Source: Cellulosimicrobium terreum (lineage in GTDB: Bacteria > Actinomycetota > Actinomycetes > Actinomycetales > Cellulomonadaceae). Taken from it: a stretch of 64,000 bases of DNA. The position numbers were made by a program, and so were the translations under genes. Positions 1 to 7,539 of this stretch are shown here, piece after piece. The number at the start of each line of letters is the position of its first letter. Within the stretch, counting starts at the first letter, position 1. Under the pieces are notes generated by a model. That model was not told the origin of the DNA and made no database searches. It saw only the letters and a program-made list of their open reading frames with translations. The stretch is taken from assembly GCA_014803435.1 (NCBI GenBank), contig JACYFD010000001.1:1157258-1221257 (forward strand), given 5' to 3'.

Positions 1-78
1 TTCCCGCTGCTCACGGCCGGTCGCACGACGTGGCTCTCAGGTCGCACCCAGGGTCCACGGGCAGGGTGCCCCACGTGA
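1..78 (+). other. Possible 3' end of an upstream gene
   Basis: Frame 1 is open from the window edge to a TGA at 76-78, eight bases before the resA-like start. In related genomes a gene often precedes this cytochrome c cassette, so this could be its last 25 codons. The fragment has no recognisable motif and may be chance open frame. Confidence 0.2.
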
Positions 79-85
79 TGCTGCC

Positions 86-685
86 GTGACGTCCCCGCGC
101 GCCCGAACCGCCCGTGCCGCCCGGGCCGCCGCCACCCTCGCCGTCGGCGCCGTCCTGCTCACCGCGTGCACCGCGGAGTCGGGCGCGGGCGACACGGACG
201 TCGTCGGGCAGGGGTACGTGTCCGGGGACGGGTCCGTGCGGACGTGGGACGCGGGCGACCGCGGCGACGCCGTGGTCCTGACCGGCACGGACTACGAGGG
301 CGAGGACGTCGACACGAGCGACTGGTCCGGGGACGTCGTCGTGCTCAACACCTGGTACGCGGCGTGCGCGCCGTGCCGGGCCGAGGCGCCCGACCTCGTC
401 GCCCTCGCGAACGACCGCGCCGCCGACGGCGTGCACGTGCTCGGCATCAACACCACCGACGAGGCCGGGGCAGCGCAGGCCTTCGAGCGGACCTTCGACG
501 TCCCGTACCCGTCGATCGACGACCGCGACGGCTCCGTCGTCGCGACCCTGTCCGGGACCGTGCCGCTGCAGGCCGTCCCGTCGACCGTGGTCCTCGACCA
601 GGAGGGCCGGGTCGCGGCGCGCGTCATCGGGATGACCGAGGCCTCGACGCTCGACGCCCTCGTCGACGACGTCCTGGCCGAGTGA
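86..685 (+). CDS. resA: TlpA/ResA-family thiol-disulfide lipoprotein
   Basis: This 199-aa thioredoxin-fold protein probably reduces the CXXCH haem-binding cysteines of apocytochrome c outside the membrane, using electrons from CcdA encoded next door. The N-terminus has arginines, a hydrophobic stretch and a lipobox (LLTAC, lipid-modified Cys28). The thioredoxin active site is CAPC at Cys94-Cys97 after the typical NTWYA strand, and the cis-Pro loop VPSTVVLD follows near residue 170. The start is a GTG, the first start available in this frame. The stop overlaps the ccdA start (GTGA), so the two are probably translated together. Length and motifs fit ResA/TlpA. The exact partner cytochrome is inferred from the neighbouring ccdA, resB and ccsB. 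Confidence 0.9.
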   Translation: MTSPRARTARAARAAATLAVGAVLLTACTAESGAGDTDVVGQGYVSGDGSVRTWDAGDRGDAVVLTGTDYEGEDVDTSDWSGDVVVLNTWYAACAPCRAEAPDLVALANDRAADGVHVLGINTTDEAGAAQAFERTFDVPYPSIDDRDGSVVATLSGTVPLQAVPSTVVLDQEGRVAARVIGMTEASTLDALVDDVLAE

Positions 686-1518
686 GCGTCGTGCCCCTCG
701 CCCCCGCCGCCGCGCTCACGCAGCTGGCCCCGCTGACCCTCGCGGCCGACGTCGGCGAGTCCTTCGCCACGACGGTCTTCAGTGGCTCCATGCTGCTCGC
801 CGTGCCGGTCGCGATCCTCGCCGGCCTCGTGTCGTTCGCGTCGCCGTGCGTGCTGCCGCTCGTCCCGGGCTACATCGGCTACGTGAGCGGGATGGCGGCG
901 GCGACCGCGGGCGACGCGAACGGTGTGCGCACGGCGCCCAGCCGCGGCCGCGTCCTCGCGGGCGTGGGCCTGTTCGTCGCCGGGTTCACGGTCGTGTTCG
1001 TCGCGATGGCGGTCGCGGTGGGCGCGGTCGGCTCGACGCTGGTGCGCTGGGAGGACGTCATCTCGCGCGTGCTCGGCGTCGTCGTGATCCTCATGGGCCT
1101 CGCGTTCATGGGCGCCGTGCCGTTCCTCCAGCAGGAGCGTCGCCTGCACCTCAGCCCGCGTGCAGGGCTGTGGGGCGCGCCGCTGCTCGGGTTCGTCTTC
1201 GGTCTCGGCTGGACCCCGTGCCTCGGCCCGACGCTCGTCGCGGTCCAGGCCCTCGCCCTCGACGAGGCCTCGGCCGGACGGGGCGCCCTGCTCGGCGTCG
1301 CGTACTGCCTCGGGCTCGGCGTGCCCTTCCTGCTCATCGCGCTCGGCCTGCAGAGCTCGCAGCGCATGCTCGGGTTCCTGCGCCGGCACCGGCTCGCCGT
1401 CATGCGCATCGGCGGTGGGATGCTCGTCGTCATCGGCCTGGCCCTCGTGACAGGGCTGTGGACCACGTGGACGACGGCACTGCAGGGTTGGATCGGCGGA
1501 TTCGTGACGGTGGTGTGA
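682..1518 (+). CDS. ccdA: Cytochrome c biogenesis protein CcdA (DsbD-like transmembrane thiol transporter)
   Basis: This 278-aa polytopic membrane protein moves reducing equivalents from cytoplasmic thioredoxin to the extracytoplasmic ResA-like protein. The two family half-sites are visible: SFASPCVLPLVPGY around residue 55 and GWTPCLGPTL around residue 180. Each holds one of the redox cysteines of the DsbD beta/CcdA fold. About six hydrophobic segments follow the Pfam DsbD pattern. The GTG start at 682 overlaps the resA stop by four bases, and the stop overlaps the resB start by one base. The gene sits second in the system II cytochrome c operon, which supports the assignment. Confidence 0.93.
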   Translation: MSVVPLAPAAALTQLAPLTLAADVGESFATTVFSGSMLLAVPVAILAGLVSFASPCVLPLVPGYIGYVSGMAAATAGDANGVRTAPSRGRVLAGVGLFVAGFTVVFVAMAVAVGAVGSTLVRWEDVISRVLGVVVILMGLAFMGAVPFLQQERRLHLSPRAGLWGAPLLGFVFGLGWTPCLGPTLVAVQALALDEASAGRGALLGVAYCLGLGVPFLLIALGLQSSQRMLGFLRRHRLAVMRIGGGMLVVIGLALVTGLWTTWTTALQGWIGGFVTVV

Positions 1519-3302
1519 TGACGGAGCAGACGCGCTACCACCCCGAGGGCATCGACGACGCCTTCGCCGAGGGCCGGTCCGGCGAGGCCGGCGCCTCGCC
1601 GGCACGCCCTGCCCTGCCCCGGCTCGGCTGGCGCGGCACGCTGCGCTGGACGTGGCGGCAGCTCACGAGCATGCGCGTCGCGCTCATGCTGCTCATGCTG
1701 CTGGCCGTCGCGGCCGTGCCCGGGTCCGTGTTCCCGCAGCGCCCGCAGGACCCCGCCGCCGTCCTGCGCTACCTCCAGGAGAACCCGACCGCCGGCGAGT
1801 GGCTCGACCGGCTCGGCTTCTTCGACGTGTACATGTCGGTGTGGTTCTCCGCGATCTACATCCTGCTGTTCGTCTCCCTCGTCGGATGCATCCTGCCGCG
1901 CAGCAAGGCCCACCTCCAGGCGCTGCGCGCCCGACCGCCGCGCACCCCGCGGCGCTTCGACCGGTTCCCCGCCCAGGGCGACGCCACGACCGACGCCGCG
2001 CCCGACGACGTCGTCGCCGCCGCGGCCCGCCACCTGCGCGGGCGCGTGCGCTGGCTGCCGACCTTCCGGGTCGAGTCGGGCGACGAGGCCGCGGTGACGG
2101 CGTCGGGCCGGAACACCGCCCGGCCCGCGGCGCGCACGGTCGCCGCCGAGCGCGGATACCTGCGCGAGACCGGCAACCTCGTGTTCCACCTGTCGCTCGT
2201 CGGGCTGCTCGTCGCCGTCGCCCTCGGCCAGCTCCTGCACTACCGCGGGCAGGCGATCGTCACCGAGGAGCGCGGTTTCGCGAACGCCGTCGTCGACTAC
2301 GACACGTTCGAGAACGGCGCCTGGTTCCGCCCGTCGTCCCTCGTCCCGTTCTCGATGACGCTCGACTCCTTCGAGGCGGAGTTCGCCCAGGACGCGCTCG
2401 CGTTCGCCCAGTCCCGCGACTTCACCGCGAACGTCACCGTGCGGGACCCGGACGGGACCGCGCACGACGAGACCATCAAGGTCAACCACCCGCTCACCGC
2501 GGGCGGAGCGAAGATCTACCTCCAGGGCAACGGCTACGCGCCCGAGGTCACGGTGCGCGACGCCGACGGCGAGGTCGCGTTCTCCGGCCGTGTCCCGTTC
2601 CTGCCCGAGGACACGATGTACACCTCCCAGGGCGTCATCAAGGTCCCCGACGTCTCGGCCGGGCTGGACCAGATCGGGCTCGTCGGGACGCTCCTGCCGA
2701 CCGCCGAGGTGAACGACGACGGAACCGCGCAGTCGGTCTACCCGCAGCCGCTCAACCCGCTGCTCGTCCTCGAGGTGTACAGCGGCGACCTCGGCCTCGA
2801 CGAGGGCCTGCCGCAGAACGTGTACCGCCTCGACACCGAGAACCTCGACGCGGCGGTCGGCGACGACGGGGAGCGCGTCAAGCTTCTCGTCGCGCCCGGC
2901 GAGACCGTCGACCTGCCCGACGGCATGGGGTCGATCACGTTCGAGTCGCTGCCTCGCTACGTCGCGCTCGACCTGCGCCACGACCCGTCCCTCGTGTTCG
3001 TGCTCGTCTTCGCGCTCGGGGCGCTCGGCGGGCTCGCCGTGTCCCTCTTCACGCCGCGTCGGCGGGTCTGGCTGCGCACATGGCGCGAGGAGGCGCCGGG
3101 TGAGGGCGACGACGCGTCGACCAGCCGGACCGTCGTGCAGGTCGCCGGGCTCGCGCGCGGCGACGACGCCGGCCTGCAGGGCGAGGTCGACGCACTGCTC
3201 GCCGCGCTCCCCGGCGTGGCACCATCGGGTGAGGGCGACCTCACCCCTGCACCCAAGCAGGACCGGACCGCGCGCCAGCGCGCACGAAAGGCTGATCGAT
3301 GA
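1518..3302 (+). CDS. resB: Cytochrome c biogenesis protein ResB
   Basis: This 594-aa protein is the ResB (Ccs1) half of the system II haem-handling and ligation complex, working with CcsB/CcsA. It has paired N-terminal transmembrane segments (around residues 54-75 and 108-128), a third near 225 before a large extracytoplasmic region, and a last segment near residues 495-515. This is the ResB topology. The WFSAIYILLF and NLVFHLSL stretches are typical of the family. The ATG at 1518 shares a base with the ccdA stop, and its stop overlaps the next start (ATGA). The ~80-residue charged cytoplasmic tail is of low complexity. Confidence 0.93.
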   Translation: MTEQTRYHPEGIDDAFAEGRSGEAGASPARPALPRLGWRGTLRWTWRQLTSMRVALMLLMLLAVAAVPGSVFPQRPQDPAAVLRYLQENPTAGEWLDRLGFFDVYMSVWFSAIYILLFVSLVGCILPRSKAHLQALRARPPRTPRRFDRFPAQGDATTDAAPDDVVAAAARHLRGRVRWLPTFRVESGDEAAVTASGRNTARPAARTVAAERGYLRETGNLVFHLSLVGLLVAVALGQLLHYRGQAIVTEERGFANAVVDYDTFENGAWFRPSSLVPFSMTLDSFEAEFAQDALAFAQSRDFTANVTVRDPDGTAHDETIKVNHPLTAGGAKIYLQGNGYAPEVTVRDADGEVAFSGRVPFLPEDTMYTSQGVIKVPDVSAGLDQIGLVGTLLPTAEVNDDGTAQSVYPQPLNPLLVLEVYSGDLGLDEGLPQNVYRLDTENLDAAVGDDGERVKLLVAPGETVDLPDGMGSITFESLPRYVALDLRHDPSLVFVLVFALGALGGLAVSLFTPRRRVWLRTWREEAPGEGDDASTSRTVVQVAGLARGDDAGLQGEVDALLAALPGVAPSGEGDLTPAPKQDRTARQRARKADR

Positions 3303-4318
3303 CCGTGGCCGAGCTGAGCCAGGACCTGGTGTGGGCGGCAGCGACCGCGCTGACCGTCGCGCTCGTGGCGTTCGCGATCGACCTGTCGCGCCTCGCGGGG
3401 CGCCGGGACGACGAGGCGGTGGCCGAACGCGCGGCAGCAGGCGAGCGTGCGCTCGCGGCCGCGACGAGCGGGACGTCGTCGTCGCCGTACGGTCCCGACG
3501 GCGCGACGGACGGGCCGCCCACGGAGGCGGCCGAGCCCCGGCCGGTGTCGCGCAGGGCCGCCAACATCGGCGTCTCGCTCACGTGGCTCGGCACCGGGCT
3601 CCTCCTGCTCGCGATCGTCACCCGCGGCGTCGCGGCCGGGCGCACGCCGTGGGCGAACATGTACGAGTTCACGCTCGTCGGGAGCTTCGTCGCGCTCGCC
3701 GTGTTCCTGGGCGTCTCGCTGCGGCGCGACGTGCGCTTCCTCGGGTCGTTCGTGACCGGCCTCGCGGTGCTGTTCCTCGTGCTCGCGCAGAACGCGTTCT
3801 TCGTCGTCGCGACGGGCGTCCAGCCCGCGCTGCAGTCGTACTGGCTCGTGATCCACGTCGGCGTCGCCATCACCGCGACCGGCATCTTCACCGTCTCGTT
3901 CGTCACCTCGGTGCTGCAGCTCCTGCGCGACTCGCGCGACGGCGGCAACGCCTACCTGAACGCGCGCGGCTGGGGATTCCTCGACTCGACGCCCACGCCC
4001 ACCCAGCTCGAGGCGCTGAGCTTCCGCCTCAACGCGTTCGCGTTCGTGCTGTGGACCTTCACGCTCATCGGCGGCGCGATCTGGGCCGAGCACGCCTGGG
4101 GCCGCTACTGGGGCTGGGACCCCAAGGAGGTCTGGAGCTTCGTCGTGTGGGTCGTCTACGCGGCCTACCTGCACGCCCGGACGACGCGCGGCTGGTCCGG
4201 CCGTCGCGCGGCGTACTTCGTGATCGTCGGCTACGCGTGCGTGCTGTTCAACTTCACGGGCGTCAACCTGATCTTCAACGGCAAGCACTCGTACTCCGGC
4301 CTCGACACCGGCGACTGA
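3299..4318 (+). CDS. ccsB: Cytochrome c biogenesis protein CcsB/CcsA family (haem handling)
   Basis: This 339-aa polytopic protein carries the tryptophan-rich haem-binding signature of the haem handling proteins (WGRYWGWDPKEVWSF, near residues 265-280). Histidines in flanking helices (for example in LVIHVGVA) could serve as haem ligands. Together with ResB it presents haem to apocytochromes c outside the membrane. A long Ala/Gly-rich cytoplasmic loop separates the first helix from the remaining seven or so. The ATG overlaps the resB stop by four bases, so this is the last gene of a tightly coupled four-gene operon. Family membership is clear. The choice between the names CcsA and CcsB is only nomenclature. 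Confidence 0.94.
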   Translation: MTVAELSQDLVWAAATALTVALVAFAIDLSRLAGRRDDEAVAERAAAGERALAAATSGTSSSPYGPDGATDGPPTEAAEPRPVSRRAANIGVSLTWLGTGLLLLAIVTRGVAAGRTPWANMYEFTLVGSFVALAVFLGVSLRRDVRFLGSFVTGLAVLFLVLAQNAFFVVATGVQPALQSYWLVIHVGVAITATGIFTVSFVTSVLQLLRDSRDGGNAYLNARGWGFLDSTPTPTQLEALSFRLNAFAFVLWTFTLIGGAIWAEHAWGRYWGWDPKEVWSFVVWVVYAAYLHARTTRGWSGRRAAYFVIVGYACVLFNFTGVNLIFNGKHSYSGLDTGD

Positions 4319-4331
4319 CGCCCGCACCCGG

Positions 4332-4372
4332 CCGCGACGTAGTACCCGGGTCCCGTGGGGTAGTACCGCACT
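4332..4372 (-). repeat. Two inverted copies of a 20-bp TACTAC-centred repeat, 21-bp period
   Basis: Read on the minus strand, 4332-4351 and 4353-4372 each have the layout seven bases, TACTAC, seven bases. The first reads ACCCGGGTACTACGTCGCGG. The starts are exactly 21 bp apart, and the units are inverted relative to the four direct copies at 4495-4577. They lie in the intergenic gap after ccsB. Confidence 0.7.
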
Positions 4373-4494
4373 CCCGTTCGTGGGGAGCGTTCACCGCGGC
4401 CGGACGGCCGGCGGCGACCCGTCGTGCCCGACGACGGAGCGCGCGTCCCCGACGCGGGGGCCTCGCCTCGTCGGGCATGGAGGAGACCTGGCGG

Positions 4495-4577
4495 ACCGGG
4501 GTACTACCTCGGCGAACCCCGGGACTACCTCGCGGGGCCCGGGTACTCCGTCGAGAGACCGGGGTGCTGCGTCGGCG
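4495..4577 (+). repeat. Four direct copies of a 20-bp repeat with exact 21-bp period
   Basis: Units start at 4495, 4516, 4537 and 4558. The first is ACCGGGGTACTACCTCGGCG. The others keep the CCGGG..ACTnC(C/G)TCG core with scattered changes, and the fourth is the most diverged (GTGCTGC). The strict 21-bp step is two helical turns and also seven codons. The array sits between the convergent ccsB and PLDc_N genes, so it is not an obvious promoter. Confidence 0.75.
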
Positions 4578-4584
4578 GGTCGGG

Positions 4585-5037
4585 TCAGCGGGTTCCAGGC
4601 TCGTCGCGGCCCGGGCTGTTGCCCGTCGTGCCGTTGTCGTCCTCGGTCGTGCCGTCGGTGCCCGGCTGGTCGGCGTCAGGGGCGTCCGCCGGACCGTCCG
4701 CGGCCCCGGTCTCGCGCGACTGGCGGCGCTGCTGCTGGTCGAGGCGCCACAGGAAGTCGGGGTCGTCGTCGGGCGCGACGGGTGCCCCGCGACGTCGTCC
4801 GGGACCGGAGCCCGACGGGCCGGACCCACGCCCGACGCCCGATCCGCCCGTGCCGCGCGACGCCGCCCGGCTGACGAGGATCCACGCGATCGGGCCGAGG
4901 AACGGCAGGAGGATCACGAGGACGACCCACAGGGCCTTCGGCACCCCGCCGCGACGCTCGTCGTCGCTCGATGCCAGGTCGACGAGGGCGTAGACGGCGA
5001 GGCCGACGGCGAGGAGGACGAGAAGCACGCGGGACAT
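4585..5037 (-). CDS. PLDc_N domain small membrane protein
   Basis: This is a 150-aa predicted membrane protein. It has an N-terminal transmembrane helix (residues about 4-20), a short charged loop and a second helix (about 35-56) containing the PLDc_N-type signature (LLPFLGPIAWILVSR). Two short helices of this kind are the whole domain, which is also found at the N-terminus of phospholipase D/cardiolipin synthases, but no HKD catalytic motif is present. The C-terminal 90 residues are Gly-, Asp- and Arg-rich and look disordered; they end close to the 21-bp repeat array. The gene is divergent from the DUF4229 gene, with only 31 bp between the starts. Its function is unknown. Confidence 0.75.
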   Translation of the reverse strand: MSRVLLVLLAVGLAVYALVDLASSDDERRGGVPKALWVVLVILLPFLGPIAWILVSRAASRGTGGSGVGRGSGPSGSGPGRRRGAPVAPDDDPDFLWRLDQQQRRQSRETGAADGPADAPDADQPGTDGTTEDDNGTTGNSPGRDEPGTR

Positions 5038-5056
5038 GGCTCCACCCTATGCGCCG

Positions 5057-5062
5057 TACCCT
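5057..5062 (+). promoter_or_regulatory. Candidate -10 box for a leaderless DUF4229 transcript
   Basis: TACCCT lies six bases before the GTG at 5069 and there is no Shine-Dalgarno sequence, so transcription would begin at or next to the start codon. Confidence 0.4.
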
Positions 5063-5068
5063 GGACTC

Positions 5069-5431
5069 GTGCCTCTGCTCGTCTACTCCGTCCTGCGCCT
5101 GCTCCTGTTCGTCGTCGCGCTCGGCGCCCTGTGGCTGCTGCAGATGCGCGGGTGGCTGCTCGTGCTCGTCGCAGCGGTCCTCGCCCTCATGCTCTCCTAC
5201 CTGCTGCTGCGCAGGCCGCGCGAGGCCGCCGCGCGCTACCTCGCGGATCGCGCGGAGCACCGCGCACGGACGGGGGAGCGGTTCTCGCGCGAGATCGAGG
5301 ACGACGCGGCCACGGAGGACGCCGTGGTCGACGCGGCCGAGCGGACCTCGTCAGAGCGCGAGACCGACGCCCAGCAGGACACCGTAGGCGAGCTCGAAGA
5401 ACCCCGTCCCCGCCAGCACCGGGACCAGTAG
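5069..5431 (+). CDS. DUF4229 family membrane protein
   Basis: This 120-aa protein has two adjacent transmembrane helices (residues about 5-22 and 26-46), the RRPREAAARYLADR motif and a charged cytoplasmic tail. This is the DUF4229 arrangement, a family found beside menA in many actinobacteria. I chose the GTG at 5069 because a TANNNT box lies six bases upstream and it begins directly with the first helix; an in-frame start at 5036 would add eleven residues. The last 81 bp overlap the 3' end of menA on the opposite strand. The function is unknown. Conserved proximity to menA hints at a membrane role linked to quinone metabolism, which is inference. Confidence 0.75.
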   Translation: MPLLVYSVLRLLLFVVALGALWLLQMRGWLLVLVAAVLALMLSYLLLRRPREAAARYLADRAEHRARTGERFSREIEDDAATEDAVVDAAERTSSERETDAQQDTVGELEEPRPRQHRDQ

Positions 5432-6220
5432 CGGCCCGCGCGCCCCGGCGATCACGGGGAGCGTGAGCAGGACCGCCGGGAGCAGCAGCACGAGCACCAT
5501 CAGCACCCAGGGCGACGCGAACGCGCACACCACCGCGAGCGCGAGCGGCACCCAGACCATCAGGACGTACACACGCCGTGCGCGCCAGTCCCCGAGCCGC
5601 ACCGCGAGCGTGCGCTTGCCGGCGACGACGTCGGTGGGGATGTCACGGATGTTGTTGACCATGAGGATCGCGCACGCCAGGAGGCCGACGGCGACCGCGG
5701 CGACGACCGACGGCCACGTCACGACGCCCGCCTGCGTGTAGGTCGTGCCGAGCGTCGCGACGAGCCCGAAGAACACGAAGACCCCGACCTCGCCGAGCCC
5801 GCGGTAGCCGTAGGGGTTGCGTCCGCCGGTGTAGTACCAGGCGGCGACCTTCGCGAGCGCACCGACGGCGATCAGCCACCACTGACCCGACACCGCGCAC
5901 AGCGCGAGGCCGAGCACCCCCGCGACCCCGAACGCGGCGAATGCGGCCGCTCGCACCTCGCCCGGCCGCGCGGCACCGGTCGCGGTGAGGCGCATCGGCC
6001 CGACCCGGTCGACGTCGGTGCCACGGATCCCGTCCGAGTAGTCGTTCGCGTAGTTGACCCCGACCTGCAGCGCCAGGGCGACGCCCAGTGCGAGCAGCGC
6101 CGGCCAGAACGTGAAGCCGTCGACCTGTGCCGCGGCGCCGGACCCGACGATGACGGGGGTCGCGGCGGCGGGCAGGGTGCGCAGGCGCGCGCCCGCGACC
6201 CACTCGGTGGTGCTGGCCAT
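5351..6220 (-). CDS. menA: 1,4-dihydroxy-2-naphthoate polyprenyltransferase MenA
   Basis: MenA attaches the polyprenyl tail to 1,4-dihydroxy-2-naphthoate, giving demethylmenaquinone, in the membrane. The 289-aa product is a UbiA-superfamily prenyltransferase with about eight or nine helices. The first Asp-rich motif is NYANDYSDG (near residue 55), and the second is DIPTDVVAGKRTLAVRLG (near residue 190). The first binds the Mg-diphosphate of the prenyl donor. I chose ATG 6220 because GGAG lies about seven bases upstream on the minus strand; a start at 6250 would add ten residues. The 3' end overlaps the DUF4229 gene convergently. menE is 26 bp upstream on the same strand. Confidence 0.95.
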   Translation of the reverse strand: MASTTEWVAGARLRTLPAAATPVIVGSGAAAQVDGFTFWPALLALGVALALQVGVNYANDYSDGIRGTDVDRVGPMRLTATGAARPGEVRAAAFAAFGVAGVLGLALCAVSGQWWLIAVGALAKVAAWYYTGGRNPYGYRGLGEVGVFVFFGLVATLGTTYTQAGVVTWPSVVAAVAVGLLACAILMVNNIRDIPTDVVAGKRTLAVRLGDWRARRVYVLMVWVPLALAVVCAFASPWVLMVLVLLLPAVLLTLPVIAGARGPLLVPVLAGTGFFELAYGVLLGVGLAL

Positions 6221-6246
6221 GGTGCTCCGTTCTCGTGGGCGACCGA

Positions 6247-7443
6247 TCACTCGTGGACGGCCGGCTCGCCGGCGAGACGGGCCACCGCCACGCGATCCAC
6301 CTTGCCGGGACCGCGCCGGGGCAGGTCCGCCACGACGAGCACGCGGCGCGGTGCAGCCGCGCGGCCCAGCCTATCCGTGACGTGCGCACGGACCGTCGCG
6401 AGCAGGCCGTCCGTGCCGGGTCCGGTCCTGGTGCGGCGCGTCGTCACGACGGCGACCAGCGCCTGTCCCCACTCGGGGTCCGGGACGCCGACGACGCACA
6501 CCTCGCCGATCCCGTCCAGCTCCGCGACGGCGGCCTCGACCGCGGCGGGTGCGACGTTCACACCGCCCGTGACGACGACGTCGTCGGCGCGGCCCAGCAC
6601 GTCCAGGGCCCCGTCGCGCAGCGTCCCGAGGTCGCTGGTGCGGAACCAGCGCGTCCCGTCCGCGTCGGACCGGAACGCTGCCGCGGTCGCGGCGGCGTCG
6701 TCCACGTAGCCGGCCGCGAGGACGGGTCCGGAGATCTCGACGACGCCCGGGCCCGACGGCCCCGACGGCCGGTCGGACCCCGGCCCCGGCGCGAGGCGGA
6801 CCCGGACCCCGCCCAGCGGGACGCCGTCGTACACGCACCCGCCGCACGTCTCGGTCATCCCGTAGGTCACGACGACGCGGGCCCCCGCTGCCCGGGCGCG
6901 CCGCAGCAGCGTGGGCGACGTCGCGGCACCGCCGACGAGCACCGCGTCGAGGGCACGCAGGGCGTCGAGGCCGACGGCGTCGCCGCCCTCGGCAGCGGTC
7001 ACGAGGCGGTGCAGCTGGGTCGGCACGAGCGAGACGTAGCGGCGCTCCCGTGACGGCGACCGCGCGACCAGGGCGGCGAACGAGGCCGGCGTGAACGGCT
7101 CCCCGTCCGGGGCGACCGTCAGACCGAGCCCGGCGGCACGGGACCGGGCGACGACCTGGATGCCGGCGACGTGCGTCGCGGGCAGCGTGAGGACCCAGTG
7201 CCCGGGTCCGCCGAGGCGCTCGTGCGTCGCGTCCCCGGACGCGCGCAGGGCCGCGGCGGTGAGGGCGACCTCGCGGGGCTCGCCCGTGGAGCCCGACGTC
7301 CGCAGGAGGAGGGCGGTGCCGGGCGGCAGGGGCGGCCCGTCCGAGGTGGGTGCCGTCGCGACGGGTGGTCCGGAGCCGTCCAGGGCCGCACCCACCGCGG
7401 TGACGAGCGACTCGAGATCGGCGGGGACGGCGGCGCGGGTCAC
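6247..7443 (-). CDS. menE: o-succinylbenzoate--CoA ligase MenE (AMP-forming)
   Basis: MenE activates o-succinylbenzoate with ATP and CoA, the step between MenC and MenB. This 398-aa protein has the adenylate-forming enzyme motifs: the phosphate loop LLRTSGSTGEPREV, the acyl-adenylate motif TYGMTETCGG, the hinge Asp region RTSDLG, LGRADDVVVTGGVNV, and the C-terminal lysine in RGPGKVDR. It is shorter than typical acyl-CoA synthetases, as is usual for actinobacterial MenE. The GTG start at 7443 has no Shine-Dalgarno but has TACGCT six bases upstream, suggesting a leaderless message. It lies 26 bp upstream of menA, so the pair may be co-transcribed. Confidence 0.92.
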   Translation of the reverse strand: MTRAAVPADLESLVTAVGAALDGSGPPVATAPTSDGPPLPPGTALLLRTSGSTGEPREVALTAAALRASGDATHERLGGPGHWVLTLPATHVAGIQVVARSRAAGLGLTVAPDGEPFTPASFAALVARSPSRERRYVSLVPTQLHRLVTAAEGGDAVGLDALRALDAVLVGGAATSPTLLRRARAAGARVVVTYGMTETCGGCVYDGVPLGGVRVRLAPGPGSDRPSGPSGPGVVEISGPVLAAGYVDDAAATAAAFRSDADGTRWFRTSDLGTLRDGALDVLGRADDVVVTGGVNVAPAAVEAAVAELDGIGEVCVVGVPDPEWGQALVAVVTTRRTRTGPGTDGLLATVRAHVTDRLGRAAAPRRVLVVADLPRRGPGKVDRVAVARLAGEPAVHE

Positions 7444-7449
7444 CCGGTC

Positions 7450-7455
7450 AGCGTA
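7450..7455 (-). promoter_or_regulatory. Candidate -10 box for leaderless menE
   Basis: TACGCT on the minus strand is six bases upstream of the menE GTG, with no ribosome binding site between them. Confidence 0.4.
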
Positions 7456-7539
7456 GGTCGCGGCGTAGGGTGTGCGCGCGCACGCAGGTCGGACGACGTG
7501 CGGGAGCGGTGCCGGGGACGGTCGGGACGGGGAGGCTGC

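Noticed and set aside
4332..4577. CRISPR array
   Set aside because: The units are directly adjacent with one-base spacers, they occur in both orientations, and no cas gene is nearby.
4424..4993. A protein gene covering the 21-bp repeats, giving heptad-like peptides such as GYYLGEP repeats
   Set aside because: The open frame runs antisense through the PLDc_N gene, has no Shine-Dalgarno and contains no conserved domain. The repeats read as heptads in every frame because 21 is divisible by three.
5351..6220. UbiA for ubiquinone or haem O synthase instead of MenA
   Set aside because: The surrounding menE, menB, menC, menD, menF and menG genes and the MenA-type motifs make menaquinone the clear pathway.
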